This document shows, piece after piece, positions 39,661-46,289 of a stretch of DNA of 64,000 nt; the stretch's first letter is position 1, and each line of letters opens with the position of its first letter. Source of the DNA: Segatella copri (lineage in GTDB: Bacteria; Bacteroidota; Bacteroidia; Bacteroidales; Bacteroidaceae); NCBI RefSeq assembly GCF_949820605.1, contig NZ_CATKVU010000006.1:2367001-2431000 (forward strand), read 5' to 3'. The translations under genes were made by a program, and so were the position numbers. Below the pieces are notes generated by a model. That model was not told where the DNA came from. It saw nothing but the letters and a program-made list of their open reading frames with translations, and ran no database searches.

Positions 39661-39862
39661 CTTCCAAAAGTCCTTACTTCGCATCCATGCCGATAAATTT
39701 TTATCAAATTTATCAGGCATAGAATGCCCTGTAAGGATTACCTTTTGGTCACTCACCTTTCGGGATGGGAAGTCCTACTCAATGAGCTATGTTCTAATCC
39801 TTAACCGAAAGCAATTCCCGGTGTCCTTCATCGGGAGGAGAATCGCATTCTCCGCGCTTTCA
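39661..39862 (-). promoter_or_regulatory. Structured 5' leader of the RepB-like gene with alternative stems
   Basis: Transcription should begin near 39862 and passes these stems: GAAAGC/GCTTTC (39861-39856 with 39812-39807) enclosing the hairpins GGAGAAT-GCG-ATTCTCC (39853-39837) and CCCG/CGGG; TAAGGATTA/TAATCCTTA (39803-39795 with 39740-39732); and a 14-bp hairpin ATGCC-GATAAATTT (39720-39687). The segment 39731-39737 can instead pair with 39677-39671 (GTAAGGA/TCCTTAC), excluding the second stem. I do not recognise a known riboswitch class. Confidence 0.5.
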
Positions 39863-39867
39863 TGATG

Positions 39868-39899
39868 CAAAAGTAATATTTATTTCAGACTTATGCAAA
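39868..39899 (-). promoter_or_regulatory. Promoter of the RepB-like gene
   Basis: A consensus Bacteroidota promoter on the minus strand: TTTG (39896-39899), 20-bp spacer, TACTTTTG (39868-39875). Confidence 0.8.
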
Positions 39900-40116
39900 T
39901 TTTTTGAAGAGAAAAATGCATTTTAATGGCTGATTTGTTGAAAAAAAAAGTTCTTTCCTCCCGTATTACGTATAGTGTAATTGATGTAAATGTATATATA
40001 TAATATACTTGGTATAGTATAGGAAAGAAAATTTCTCATCTAACTGCTTAATATTCAATGTCTTGCATTTTTAAGATTCGCCAAGATAGTCATTCGGGCA
40101 TATCAGAAAATACATG

Positions 40117-40160
40117 ATTGGCCCTGATGGTACCTATTATTGGCCCTCATGGTACCCTCT
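40117..40160. repeat. Pair of 22-bp direct repeats
   Basis: ATTGGCCCTGATGGTACC at 40117 is repeated with one change at 40139, exactly 22 bp apart, the same period as the larger array downstream. Each contains the palindrome GGTACC. Confidence 0.75.
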
Positions 40161-40228
40161 GAAAGACTAAATTGCTCTGGTAGTCATTGCCCACCCAAAT
40201 GAGGTGAAAAAATGATGTACTTCCGTTT

Positions 40229-40426
40229 ACCAACTGAAGCGGCTGCGTCGGGTTAAGGATATGGCTGCACTGGGTTACGCAGACGTCTGGACAAGGTTAA
40301 GGATTCGACTGCATCGGGTTAAGGATTCGACAACGTAGGCTAACGGAGTCGTATCCGTCGATTTATCGAGACGTCTTGACTCGCTGACAGAACCATCTGG
40401 AGTAGCTGACTGAACCATATCAGTAT
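40229..40426. repeat. 22-bp iteron array, probable replication origin or initiator-binding region
   Basis: About nine units in 22-bp register (40229, 40251, 40273, 40295, 40317, 40339, 40361, 40383, 40405). The core GGTTAAGGAT is exact at 40251, 40295 and 40317, GGTTACGCAG stands at 40273, and the last two units share GCTGAC-GAACCAT. Period and size fit iterons of Rep_3-type origins. The reading frame is not kept, so the array is non-coding. The remainder of 39900-40600 is AT-rich with no gene seen. Confidence 0.7.
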
Positions 40427-40530
40427 TCTGCTGCATACGCTTGCGTGCAAAAGTATACATAATTGAGCCAAATAGTGCACAACTGGTACTTATCGTACCA
40501 AAGTGGACAACTAGGGCTCCGCCGATGTTG

Positions 40531-40538
40531 TATCTTTG
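40531..40538 (+). promoter_or_regulatory. Promoter -7 box of the HU-like gene
   Basis: TATCTTTG 66 bp before the ATG, with no TTTG at -33. A dyad GGTAC-TTATC-GTACC (40485-40499) and direct copies AGTGCACAACT/AGTGGACAACT lie just upstream and may be operators. Confidence 0.5.
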
Positions 40539-40603
40539 TATCAGCATTCGGGAAGAGACCGGTGCACAATATTATTATTCACAATTTTAAAATTTTATGT
40601 ATT

Positions 40604-41188
40604 ATGGCAATTAATTACAGTTTAGTAAAGCTTGCGTCAAAATTTGGTGACAAAGCAGGAGTTCCTAAGTTCTACGCACGTGCTCAGATGAACGAGTCTA
40701 TTTCGCTCAAGAAGTTTGCGAAGTTGATCGCTATGCAGACCACTGTATCCTATGCGGATGTAACAGCCGTTCTGGTCAGTATGCAGGAGAACATGATCAT
40801 CGAGTTGCAGCGAGGCAACCAGATTGATTTCGGCGAGTTGGGCAAGTTCCGCCTCCAGCTTACCAGTGAGGGTGCGGCAACCGCAGCCGAATTTAAGAGC
40901 GACATCAACATCAAGGGTGTGAACATCCAGTTTATCCCGGGCAGCGATCTTGCCAACATCTTCGTAGGTATGGAGTTTGAGCAGGTTGCATCACGTGCCG
41001 TACAGAAGGCTGCCCTCAAGGCTGAGAAGGAGGGTGCCAAGACTCTCGACATTGAGGAGGCTAAGAAAAAGCCTGCCAAGGACAATGCTTCTTCAGGCGG
41101 CGATACCACGGGTGGCAACACCTCAGGCGAGCAGACCGGCGGCACGGGTAGCACTGGCAACGGTGACACAGGAGACGGATTAGAATAA
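40604..41188 (+). CDS. HU-like DNA-binding protein with low-complexity tail
   Basis: 194 residues from the ATG at 40604 (the frame extends upstream to 40463 but passes through the promoter). The HU/IHF-like core (about 1-125) has MAINYSLVKLASKFGDKAG, the pattern of the variant HU family of Bacteroidota, and GELGKFRLQLTSEGAAT. A Lys/Ala-rich stretch and a Gly/Thr/Ser tail (GGNTSGEQTGGTGSTGNG) follow. It probably bends or packages DNA; beside iterons it may help open the origin. First gene of an operon with smalltalk and amidase genes. Confidence 0.88.
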   Translation: MAINYSLVKLASKFGDKAGVPKFYARAQMNESISLKKFAKLIAMQTTVSYADVTAVLVSMQENMIIELQRGNQIDFGELGKFRLQLTSEGAATAAEFKSDINIKGVNIQFIPGSDLANIFVGMEFEQVASRAVQKAALKAEKEGAKTLDIEEAKKKPAKDNASSGGDTTGGNTSGEQTGGTGSTGNGDTGDGLE

Positions 41189-41213
41189 TTAACCTCTTAA
41201 AACAGAATAGATT

Positions 41214-41318
41214 ATGACAGAAAAGAACAAGCAGAAATGGAATGAGATTCTCAAGTTTGCAGTAACCGTACTGACAGCTCTCCTCGGGGCGTTGGGCGTT
41301 TCGGCAGGTGGACTTTAG
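41214..41318 (+). CDS. Smalltalk family small protein
   Basis: 34 residues: MTEKNKQKWNEILKF followed by one hydrophobic helix (AVTVLTALLGALGVSAGGL). This charged head plus membrane-type helix is the signature of the smalltalk proteins that sit between HU-like and amidase genes in Bacteroidota. Its position here, 25 bp after HU and 9 bp before the amidase, fits. A holin-like role with the amidase is an attractive guess; no function is established. Confidence 0.85.
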   Translation: MTEKNKQKWNEILKFAVTVLTALLGALGVSAGGL

Positions 41319-41327
41319 AAGGAGCCT

Positions 41328-41756
41328 ATGAGAGACATCAATATGATAGTGGTGCATTGCAGCGGCAGCCGCTGCGATCACCGTTATACGATGAAGATGC
41401 TGCGCTACGACCATGTTCATAACAACGGCTGGACTGACATCGGCTACCATTTCTACATCACGCTGGATGGAGTGGTTCATGCCTGTCGCCCGGTAGAGCG
41501 TATGGGCTCTCATGCCCTCGGTTACAATGCGCACAGCATAGGCATCTGTTACGAGGGTGGTCTTTCGCCATCGGGCTGCATCAGCGACACCCGCACTCCT
41601 AAGCAGAAGGAGGCGATGAAGCATCTTATCCTGGATCTTCACCACCGTTTTCCGGGCATCCGCACCATCCTGGGTCATCGCGATTTGCCTGGCGTTCAGA
41701 AAGCCTGTCCGTGTTTTGATGCCACGAAGCTCCAGTACCTTCTGGATGCTTCCTGA
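41328..41756 (+). CDS. N-acetylmuramoyl-L-alanine amidase, T7-lysozyme type
   Basis: 142 residues, no signal peptide. Amidase_2 fold with zinc ligands: His in MIVVHCSGS, His near DIGYHFYI, and ILGHRDLPGVQKACPCFDA carrying the His and Cys ligands. It cleaves the amide bond between MurNAc and the peptide stem. The lack of an export signal and the smalltalk peptide just upstream suggest phage-style release or a domesticated endolysin. Normal length for the T7-lysozyme family. Followed by a strong terminator. Confidence 0.92.
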   Translation: MRDINMIVVHCSGSRCDHRYTMKMLRYDHVHNNGWTDIGYHFYITLDGVVHACRPVERMGSHALGYNAHSIGICYEGGLSPSGCISDTRTPKQKEAMKHLILDLHHRFPGIRTILGHRDLPGVQKACPCFDATKLQYLLDAS

Positions 41757-41817
41757 TTCTCTTCCATTAAGAGGGTTTTTCAAGAGCAGAATCCCTCCGA
41801 TTTTATTTAACAAGTTA

Positions 41818-41850
41818 GGGCGCATCCAATCCGGATGCGCCCTTTTTCTT
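41818..41850 (+). terminator. Terminator of the HU-smalltalk-amidase operon
   Basis: A perfect 10-bp stem GGGCGCATCC/GGATGCGCCC with a 5-nt loop and TTTTTCTTT tail. Confidence 0.92.
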
Positions 41851-41888
41851 TGTCGTCATATTTCTTTCATTCAACACTCAACATTCAC

Positions 41889-41936
41889 CAAGTCTATACG
41901 CCACCTGTTCATCGTGGTATATAGACCCTTGTCGTT
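41889..41936. repeat. Hairpin repeat, copy 1 (direct repeat with 43000-43046)
   Basis: A stem-loop of the form GTCTATA..CCAC-loop-GTGG..TATAGAC, followed by CCTTGTC. Near-identical to the copy at 43000 and in the same orientation; the two copies flank a 1.1-kb two-gene module. Confidence 0.75.
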
Positions 41937-41974
41937 TCCTGTGATCAGATATATACTGTTAACCTAATTATGTT

Positions 41975-42502
41975 TTAATGACGAGAGAATAGTTTTTTTA
42001 CTGCAACAGTAACTCTTTTGGCTAAATCATCACAATCAGAACAACTGTTCTTATTAATCAGAATATACAAAGACTCATTTTCTATTGCATAATGCTTGAA
42101 TAATCTTTCAGATACCACAGACGTAGTGAATTTCTTATATACACGAAATCGTCTTGTCGCCATTCCTAATTCATCATTTTCATCTTCTGCACCAACAAAG
42201 AAGAATGAGGCTTTGCTATCTCTTTTCAATACATCAAGCATAATATGGAACAATGTATAGAAAATGATTCTTGGCTCAAAAGTGTTAGTACGAAGACTAA
42301 ATTTCAATTTACTATTCATATTGGCCTTATCAAAGAACTTCACGCAATAAGCATGTTCCTGATAACGCTCAACTCTTACAATATAAGAATGATGAGATTT
42401 AGCTGACTTGAATCTATATTGCAAAGTTTCAATCAGCCATTCATCTGCACTATCCCTGTCTATCATTTGAAAGACGAAGGGATAACCTTCACTTTCTTCC
42501 AT
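41975..42502 (-). CDS. Hypothetical protein (175 aa)
   Basis: Cytoplasmic, mixed alpha/beta, no signal peptide and no motif I recognise. The middle contains RIIFYTLFHIMLDVLKRDSKASFFFVGAEDENDE and ends in a Cys pair (SCSDCDDLAKR) and a basic tail (KKLFSRH). The FFFVG...E and RRFRVYKKF pattern could suggest a small fold like an acetyltransferase or a toxin, but that is not supported further. It starts 7 bp after the 67-aa gene and is surely co-transcribed with it. Confidence 0.65.
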   Translation of the reverse strand: MEESEGYPFVFQMIDRDSADEWLIETLQYRFKSAKSHHSYIVRVERYQEHAYCVKFFDKANMNSKLKFSLRTNTFEPRIIFYTLFHIMLDVLKRDSKASFFFVGAEDENDELGMATRRFRVYKKFTTSVVSERLFKHYAIENESLYILINKNSCSDCDDLAKRVTVAVKKLFSRH

Positions 42503-42509
42503 ATTAATT

Positions 42510-42713
42510 TCAAATTAACTGTTTGTAGACAGGGATGCGGATTTTGTCTAATTGTTCTGCTGTCAGAGCCTTGACATCATCGTTAACCGTAAAATACACA
42601 GTAGGATATCGGTACTTACCATTAGGCATAAGTACCTTCGTTACCTGCTTGATAATCTCAACTCCATCAAGCGTAACTATCTTAGTCTCTGTTTTATCTA
42701 CTATCTTTCCCAT
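42510..42713 (-). CDS. Hypothetical small protein (67 aa)
   Basis: MGKIVDKTETKIVTLDGVEI opens a basic and acidic beta-rich protein ending in IRIPVYKQLI. The ATG at 42713 is preferred to 42761; the promoter (TTTG 42832-42835, 20 bp, TATCTTTG 42804-42811) allows either, but the residues before MGKIV are not conserved in type. With the 175-aa gene it forms a compact pair, an arrangement seen in toxin-antitoxin and other small mobile modules; no sequence motif proves this. Confidence 0.6.
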   Translation of the reverse strand: MGKIVDKTETKIVTLDGVEIIKQVTKVLMPNGKYRYPTVYFTVNDDVKALTAEQLDKIRIPVYKQLI

Positions 42714-42788
42714 AAGCAGAATTTTTGTTATTTGATTTATTGATAATGCAAACAGGCACAATGAAAATTTGTTCTCAAATTACCGAGT

Positions 42789-42835
42789 GCAGCATTTCTG
42801 CTGCAAAGATACACTGTTTATTTGTAACTACCAAA
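42789..42835 (-). promoter_or_regulatory. Promoter of the two-gene module with 5' hairpin
   Basis: TTTG (42832-42835), 20-bp spacer, TATCTTTG (42804-42811). The transcript starts in or next to a perfect hairpin GCAGCA-GAAA-TGCTGC (42789-42804) with a GNRA-type loop. Confidence 0.7.
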
Positions 42836-42961
42836 TTATTCGTGAAGAAAACAACATAAAACACATAAATTCCGACTCTGTCAGCATCCGTATCATATCC
42901 CCAAAGGGTTGTAAACGGCATTGTTACCGCCTGCATGCCATCCGCCATATCATAAATACAG

Positions 42962-43046
42962 AATAGCGGAGATGTAGATTACGAAAATCTCCATATAATC
43001 AAGGGTCTATACACCACTTGTCATCGTGGCATATAGACCCTTGTCC
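42962..43046. repeat. AATAGCGGAGAT element plus hairpin repeat copy 2
   Basis: 42962-42999 starts AATAGCGGAGAT and folds GGAGAT/ATCTCC; it resembles 43602-43639. It is followed directly by the hairpin repeat copy at 43000-43046 (GGGTCTATA ... TATAGACCC). Confidence 0.65.
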
Positions 43047-43100
43047 TGTCACATAAGAAACGCAATCTCTTACTTTTTCATAAACTTTTCACTGAAATCT

Positions 43101-43132
43101 CTTGCAGATATGAAAATAAAACCGTAACTTTG
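43101..43132 (+). promoter_or_regulatory. Promoter of the Rpn-family remnant
   Basis: CTTG (43101-43104), 20-bp spacer, TAACTTTG (43125-43132). This places the transcript start after the earlier possible TTG start at 43130. Confidence 0.6.
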
Positions 43133-43159
43133 CGGCATGGATTTTTAAAACAGATGGTT

Positions 43160-43594
43160 ATGAAGTACTTAGATCCCAAGGCAGACCTTACGTTCAAGAA
43201 GATATTCGGCAATCATCCCGATCGATTGAAAAAACTTCTGAATAGCCTTCAGTCACTCAATGAAGATGAACTGATACAACAGCAACAATATCTGCCGACA
43301 ACAGAAGAACTGGAGATTTCCGGCTTTACTGATGCCGAACTCCGTGCCTATGATAAATTCTGGGATTCGGTAAGTGTTGAAAGAACCCTTCTGGATGACA
43401 GATATCAGAAAGGAATGGAAGAAGGCATGGAGAAAGGTATGGAAAAAGGTATGGAGAAAGGTAGAGCAGAAGGCAAGCATGAGGCCAACACAGAAACAGC
43501 ACAACGATTGCTGGCAATGGGACTTTCTGCCGAACAGGTTTCCAAAGCTACCCAGCTACCTTTGGAAATCATTAAGAATCTGAGCAATACATAA
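43160..43594 (+). pseudogene. Rpn-family (PD-(D/E)XK) nuclease remnant with internal deletion
   Basis: 144 residues. The first 38 or so (MKYLDPKADLTFKKIFGNHPDRLKKLLNSL) match the start of Rpn/PDDEXK-transposase-family proteins, and the last 85 (ELRAYDKFWDSVSVERTLLDD, then repeated MEKG units and a helical tail) match their end. The central nuclease core with the catalytic D-ExK residues is missing; normal members are about twice as long. The frame is open across the join, so it is an in-frame internal deletion and may still make a short protein. The MEKGMEKGMEKG stretch is a tandem repeat prone to slippage. Confidence 0.75.
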
Positions 43595-43601
43595 AAAATA
43601 T

Positions 43602-43678
43602 AATAGCGGAGATATTGATGACAAATATCACCATAATAAATCCCAGAACCGCTTGGAAGAGCGATCCTGGGATTTTTT
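43602..43678 (+). terminator. AATAGCGGAGAT element and terminator
   Basis: The element at 43602-43639 repeats that at 42962. A strong hairpin AATCCCAG ... CTGGGATT (43639-43673) with TTTTTT follows, ending the Rpn remnant transcript. Confidence 0.8.
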
Positions 43679-43741
43679 ATACCATTTGTTTAATATTTAT
43701 ATTATATAGATTCTACATCATCGTTCACATTATTATATATA

Positions 43742-44778
43742 ACCCGTTGGCGGAATTAATTTAGCGCATACTTAACCCTGCCAATCGGTCTGTTGTTTAC
43801 ATAATTAATATATTGCAAGACTGTAAATGCGCTGATTTTCCCAATGATTCGGGTAAACAGTCCTGGTGTTTGCTTAGCATAGTTTCGGAAGAGCATGAAG
43901 TGATCACAAAGTTGAGAGAAATTTGTCTCGATTCTCTTCCTCGCCTTAGCATAAGGCTTAAATGTTGGTCGCCAATTCTTCATGTTCAAGCGATATGGAA
44001 CTTCCAACTTGATGCCTACAGAAGAAAACAAGTCTTGCTGTAGTTCCGCACTGAGGTAAGCACGATCGCCAAGGATGCAACAGTCATGGAATTGAAACTT
44101 TACATCTTTAAGAAAATGAATGTCATGAACATTAGCTGGACTCAGGTCATACGAGTGGATAACTCCACTTAACCCACAGACAGCGTGGAGCTTATACCCA
44201 AAGTAGTATATCTTCTGAGTAGCGCAATAGCCAAATGCAGGAGAGTTTGTTACGTCTGTTCCTTTCATCTTGCAACGCAAGCCTCTGGACAAGCGACACA
44301 CCTCTATTGGTTTGGAATCTATGCAGAAATATTCTTCTGCGCCATCCATCTTTGACGCTATGCGCTTACGAATCTTCTCACATAGTTCCGCAGTGAACTT
44401 TCGCCTGTCATTGAACTGGCGTCGAGAAATCAGATTTGGCATATCTGCCTTATACTCCTTCAGCCTATCGAACAAGTTGTTTTCACTGTCGATGCTAAGA
44501 TGCTCGGCTGTCAAGCTCAAAGCAACAACTTCGAGGTCTGAAAAACGTGGTACGACTCCAGGGCGAGGAATATTTCCTAGCTCATTAACTAAATTTTTGG
44601 AGAAATCCTTGCATATCTCAAGAATTTTTACGAAATTTGCATACAAGTTGTGCATAGCGTGAAATATATAACTTTATAATTGGACACTACAAAGTTACTA
44701 AAAATCAACGAGATGCACAACTTTTTCTCCATAAAAATATACTAATTTTCAGGCGGTTTTTTAATTCCGCCAACAGGT
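43742..44778 (-). mobile_element. IS982-family insertion sequence with 7-bp target duplication
   Basis: 1037 bp. Ends: ACCCGTTGGCGGAATTA at 43742 and the complement of ACCTGTTGGCGGAATTA ending at 44778 (one mismatch). Both sides carry ATATATA (43735-43741 and 44779-44785), which fits the 6-9 bp duplications of this family. It contains one intact transposase gene. Confidence 0.88.
43756..44655 (-). CDS. IS982-family transposase
   Basis: 299 residues, the usual length. DDE residues: Asp in YFCIDSKPIEVC, Asp in ILGDRAYLSAEL and Glu in ARKRIETNFSQL. The N-terminus has MHNLYANFVKILEICKDFSK and LEVVALSLTAE, typical of the family. It reads from near the right end of the element to 14 bp from the left end. 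No frameshift. Confidence 0.93.
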   Translation of the reverse strand: MHNLYANFVKILEICKDFSKNLVNELGNIPRPGVVPRFSDLEVVALSLTAEHLSIDSENNLFDRLKEYKADMPNLISRRQFNDRRKFTAELCEKIRKRIASKMDGAEEYFCIDSKPIEVCRLSRGLRCKMKGTDVTNSPAFGYCATQKIYYFGYKLHAVCGLSGVIHSYDLSPANVHDIHFLKDVKFQFHDCCILGDRAYLSAELQQDLFSSVGIKLEVPYRLNMKNWRPTFKPYAKARKRIETNFSQLCDHFMLFRNYAKQTPGLFTRIIGKISAFTVLQYINYVNNRPIGRVKYALN

Positions 44779-44818
44779 ATATATAGTACGATGCGAGCAT
44801 TGTAAAACGTCTCATCTA

Positions 44819-45877
44819 TTACTTGATAACCATCTTTTTACCATTCTTGATGACAACGCCCTTATAGTTCTTACCTACCTGCTGACCAGCGAGGTTGAAG
44901 CACTTGCCATCCTTAGCAACCTTCAGATTCTCTACCTTAGAAATACCGGTAGCTGTAGTAGTTACACGCTTGATACTTTTGATTTTTACAGTTTGGGCTT
45001 TAGAGTCTGTATTCTGTAGGAACACACTGACAACTTTGGTTGCCTTATCTGTTTTAGCCAAGACATTTTCCTTAGAAATCACGCAAGAAGCTTTGCTGGA
45101 TCCAGGCTCTACTGGGAAATAAAGAGCTATCTTAGCGTCCCATGTAACAGTTTCATCCTTTACATCAGTATTACAACCAAGATTAAGACCAGCAGTTGTA
45201 GGTTCTTCAAACTCTACAATATACTCCTGTTTTGAATCAGAATTAACGTCAAAAGTAGCCAAAGTTCCGTTTTCATCTGTAGAAACAGTAATCAAACTAT
45301 ACTGACCCGGAAATACGATAATAGGATCAGCATAAGCAGCCTTACCTACGACAGACTTATTCCATCCAAAGGAAATACTAAAGGGCACTTCTTCTAGAGT
45401 GTCATCGTTCTTGATAAGATAAACCTTCTTCAGACTAACCTCAACTCCTGGGGCTAATCCCTGAAGATCGAGTAAATCTATATTCTTTCCCTTAAAAGTT
45501 TCATTAAATGTAACTACCATCTCACCATCACCTGAAAGACCTGCATACTGAACGGGGTCACACTTGTATGAAGTAGAATAATCAGCCGCTTTCACACCAA
45601 CAATGATATTCACACCTTCTTTACCAACAGCCTGGAAATCGGAAAAGACAACCTTCAATCCCTTGTATTCATCCCCAGAAATAGATTTTTTTCCGCCGAG
45701 CAAATTAATGGCACCATACTTTTGGGTACATGTGAAAAGTTCAGGGAGACTAGAACCATCATGAGTTTTGATAGTTGCATTTGTACCCGCACCACCAAAA
45801 AATAAGTTCTGCGCTGTCTGAGCGTTAGCACCAACTGCCATCAATGCGGCAGCAATCAAAGTAAATAACTTTTTCAT
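44819..45877 (-). CDS. Secreted protein of unknown function with Prevotella-type C-terminal domain, in the xylan regulon
   Basis: 352 residues, signal MKKLFTLIAAALMAVGANAQ. The middle (about 25-290) is beta-rich with no catalytic motif, resembling two carbohydrate-binding-like sandwiches: FTCTQKYGAINLLGGKKS, LKVVFSDFQAVGKEGVN, LDLQGLAPGVEVSLKKVYL. The C-terminal 45 residues (GISKVENLKVAKDG, CFNLAGQQVGKNYKGVVI, NGKKMVIK) match the conserved tail found on many exported Prevotella proteins, probably a secretion or anchoring signal. The gene carries the shared operator D with the best half-site match. A xylan-binding surface protein is likely but unproven. IS982 sits just downstream. Confidence 0.72.
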   Translation of the reverse strand: MKKLFTLIAAALMAVGANAQTAQNLFFGGAGTNATIKTHDGSSLPELFTCTQKYGAINLLGGKKSISGDEYKGLKVVFSDFQAVGKEGVNIIVGVKAADYSTSYKCDPVQYAGLSGDGEMVVTFNETFKGKNIDLLDLQGLAPGVEVSLKKVYLIKNDDTLEEVPFSISFGWNKSVVGKAAYADPIIVFPGQYSLITVSTDENGTLATFDVNSDSKQEYIVEFEEPTTAGLNLGCNTDVKDETVTWDAKIALYFPVEPGSSKASCVISKENVLAKTDKATKVVSVFLQNTDSKAQTVKIKSIKRVTTTATGISKVENLKVAKDGKCFNLAGQQVGKNYKGVVIKNGKKMVIK

Positions 45878-45945
45878 AAGCTTTACAATTTGTTATTAAG
45901 TTAATAAATCCAGTTATAAAATTGAGAAGTTTCTCAAATCTGATG

Positions 45946-45999
45946 GCAAAAGTAACAGAAAAGGCTGAAAAAGACTTTGCGGGGTGTAACAAATACTTT
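45946..45999 (-). promoter_or_regulatory. Xylan operator/promoter D (352-aa secreted protein)
   Basis: Minus strand: AAAGTATTTGTTAC, 7 nt, AAAGTC, 18 nt, TACTTTTGC. The predicted transcript start is about 65 nt before the ATG. Confidence 0.82.
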
Positions 46000-46010
46000 G
46001 TGAGAAATAC

Positions 46011-46067
46011 CAAATAGGTTTGATAGCCAACATTATAACGAAAATGATACACCATCAAACCTATTTG
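46011..46067. repeat. 14-bp perfect inverted repeat
   Basis: CAAATAGGTTTGAT (46011-46024) and its complement (46054-46067) with a 29-nt spacer, directly upstream of operator D. Confidence 0.7.
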
Positions 46068-46096
46068 AAGAGGAAATCAGGAAAAGTCAAATAAAC

Positions 46097-46155
46097 AAAT
46101 ATTCCAGATTCCCCAAATGTTTTTACCCAAAATATTCCAGATTCCCCAAATGTTT
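46097..46155. repeat. Perfect 26-bp direct repeat
   Basis: The sequence beginning AAATATTCCAGATTCC at 46097-46122 is repeated exactly at 46130-46155 (33-bp period). No gene is seen in 45878-46339. Confidence 0.85.
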
Positions 46156-46230
46156 GGTCAAAACAGAGGAAATCTATACAGATGAGCCTAATACATCACA
46201 TCCTTCTCTGGGAAGCCAAATTAAAGATTT

Positions 46231-46289
46231 TGGCACGAAAACGCACTTTTTCTCGAAAAAAAAGTGAGAAAAAGTGCGTTTTCGTGCCA
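46231..46289. repeat. Perfect 24-bp inverted repeat upstream of ATPase promoter
   Basis: Arms 46231-46254 and 46266-46289 (TGGCACGAAAACGCACTT...) are perfect complements with an 11-nt A-rich loop. The right arm ends 18 bp before the TAATTTTG box at 46308-46315. Confidence 0.85.

Noticed and set aside
39620..39865. 81-codon plus-strand frame in the repB leader
   Set aside because: It overlaps the region with several perfect stems on the minus strand, has no promoter in front and no recognisable domain; the base pairing explains the sequence better.
40275..40547. 90-codon minus-strand frame across the iterons
   Set aside because: The 22-bp period is not a multiple of three and the translated product shows no repeat or domain; the frame is a by-product of the array.
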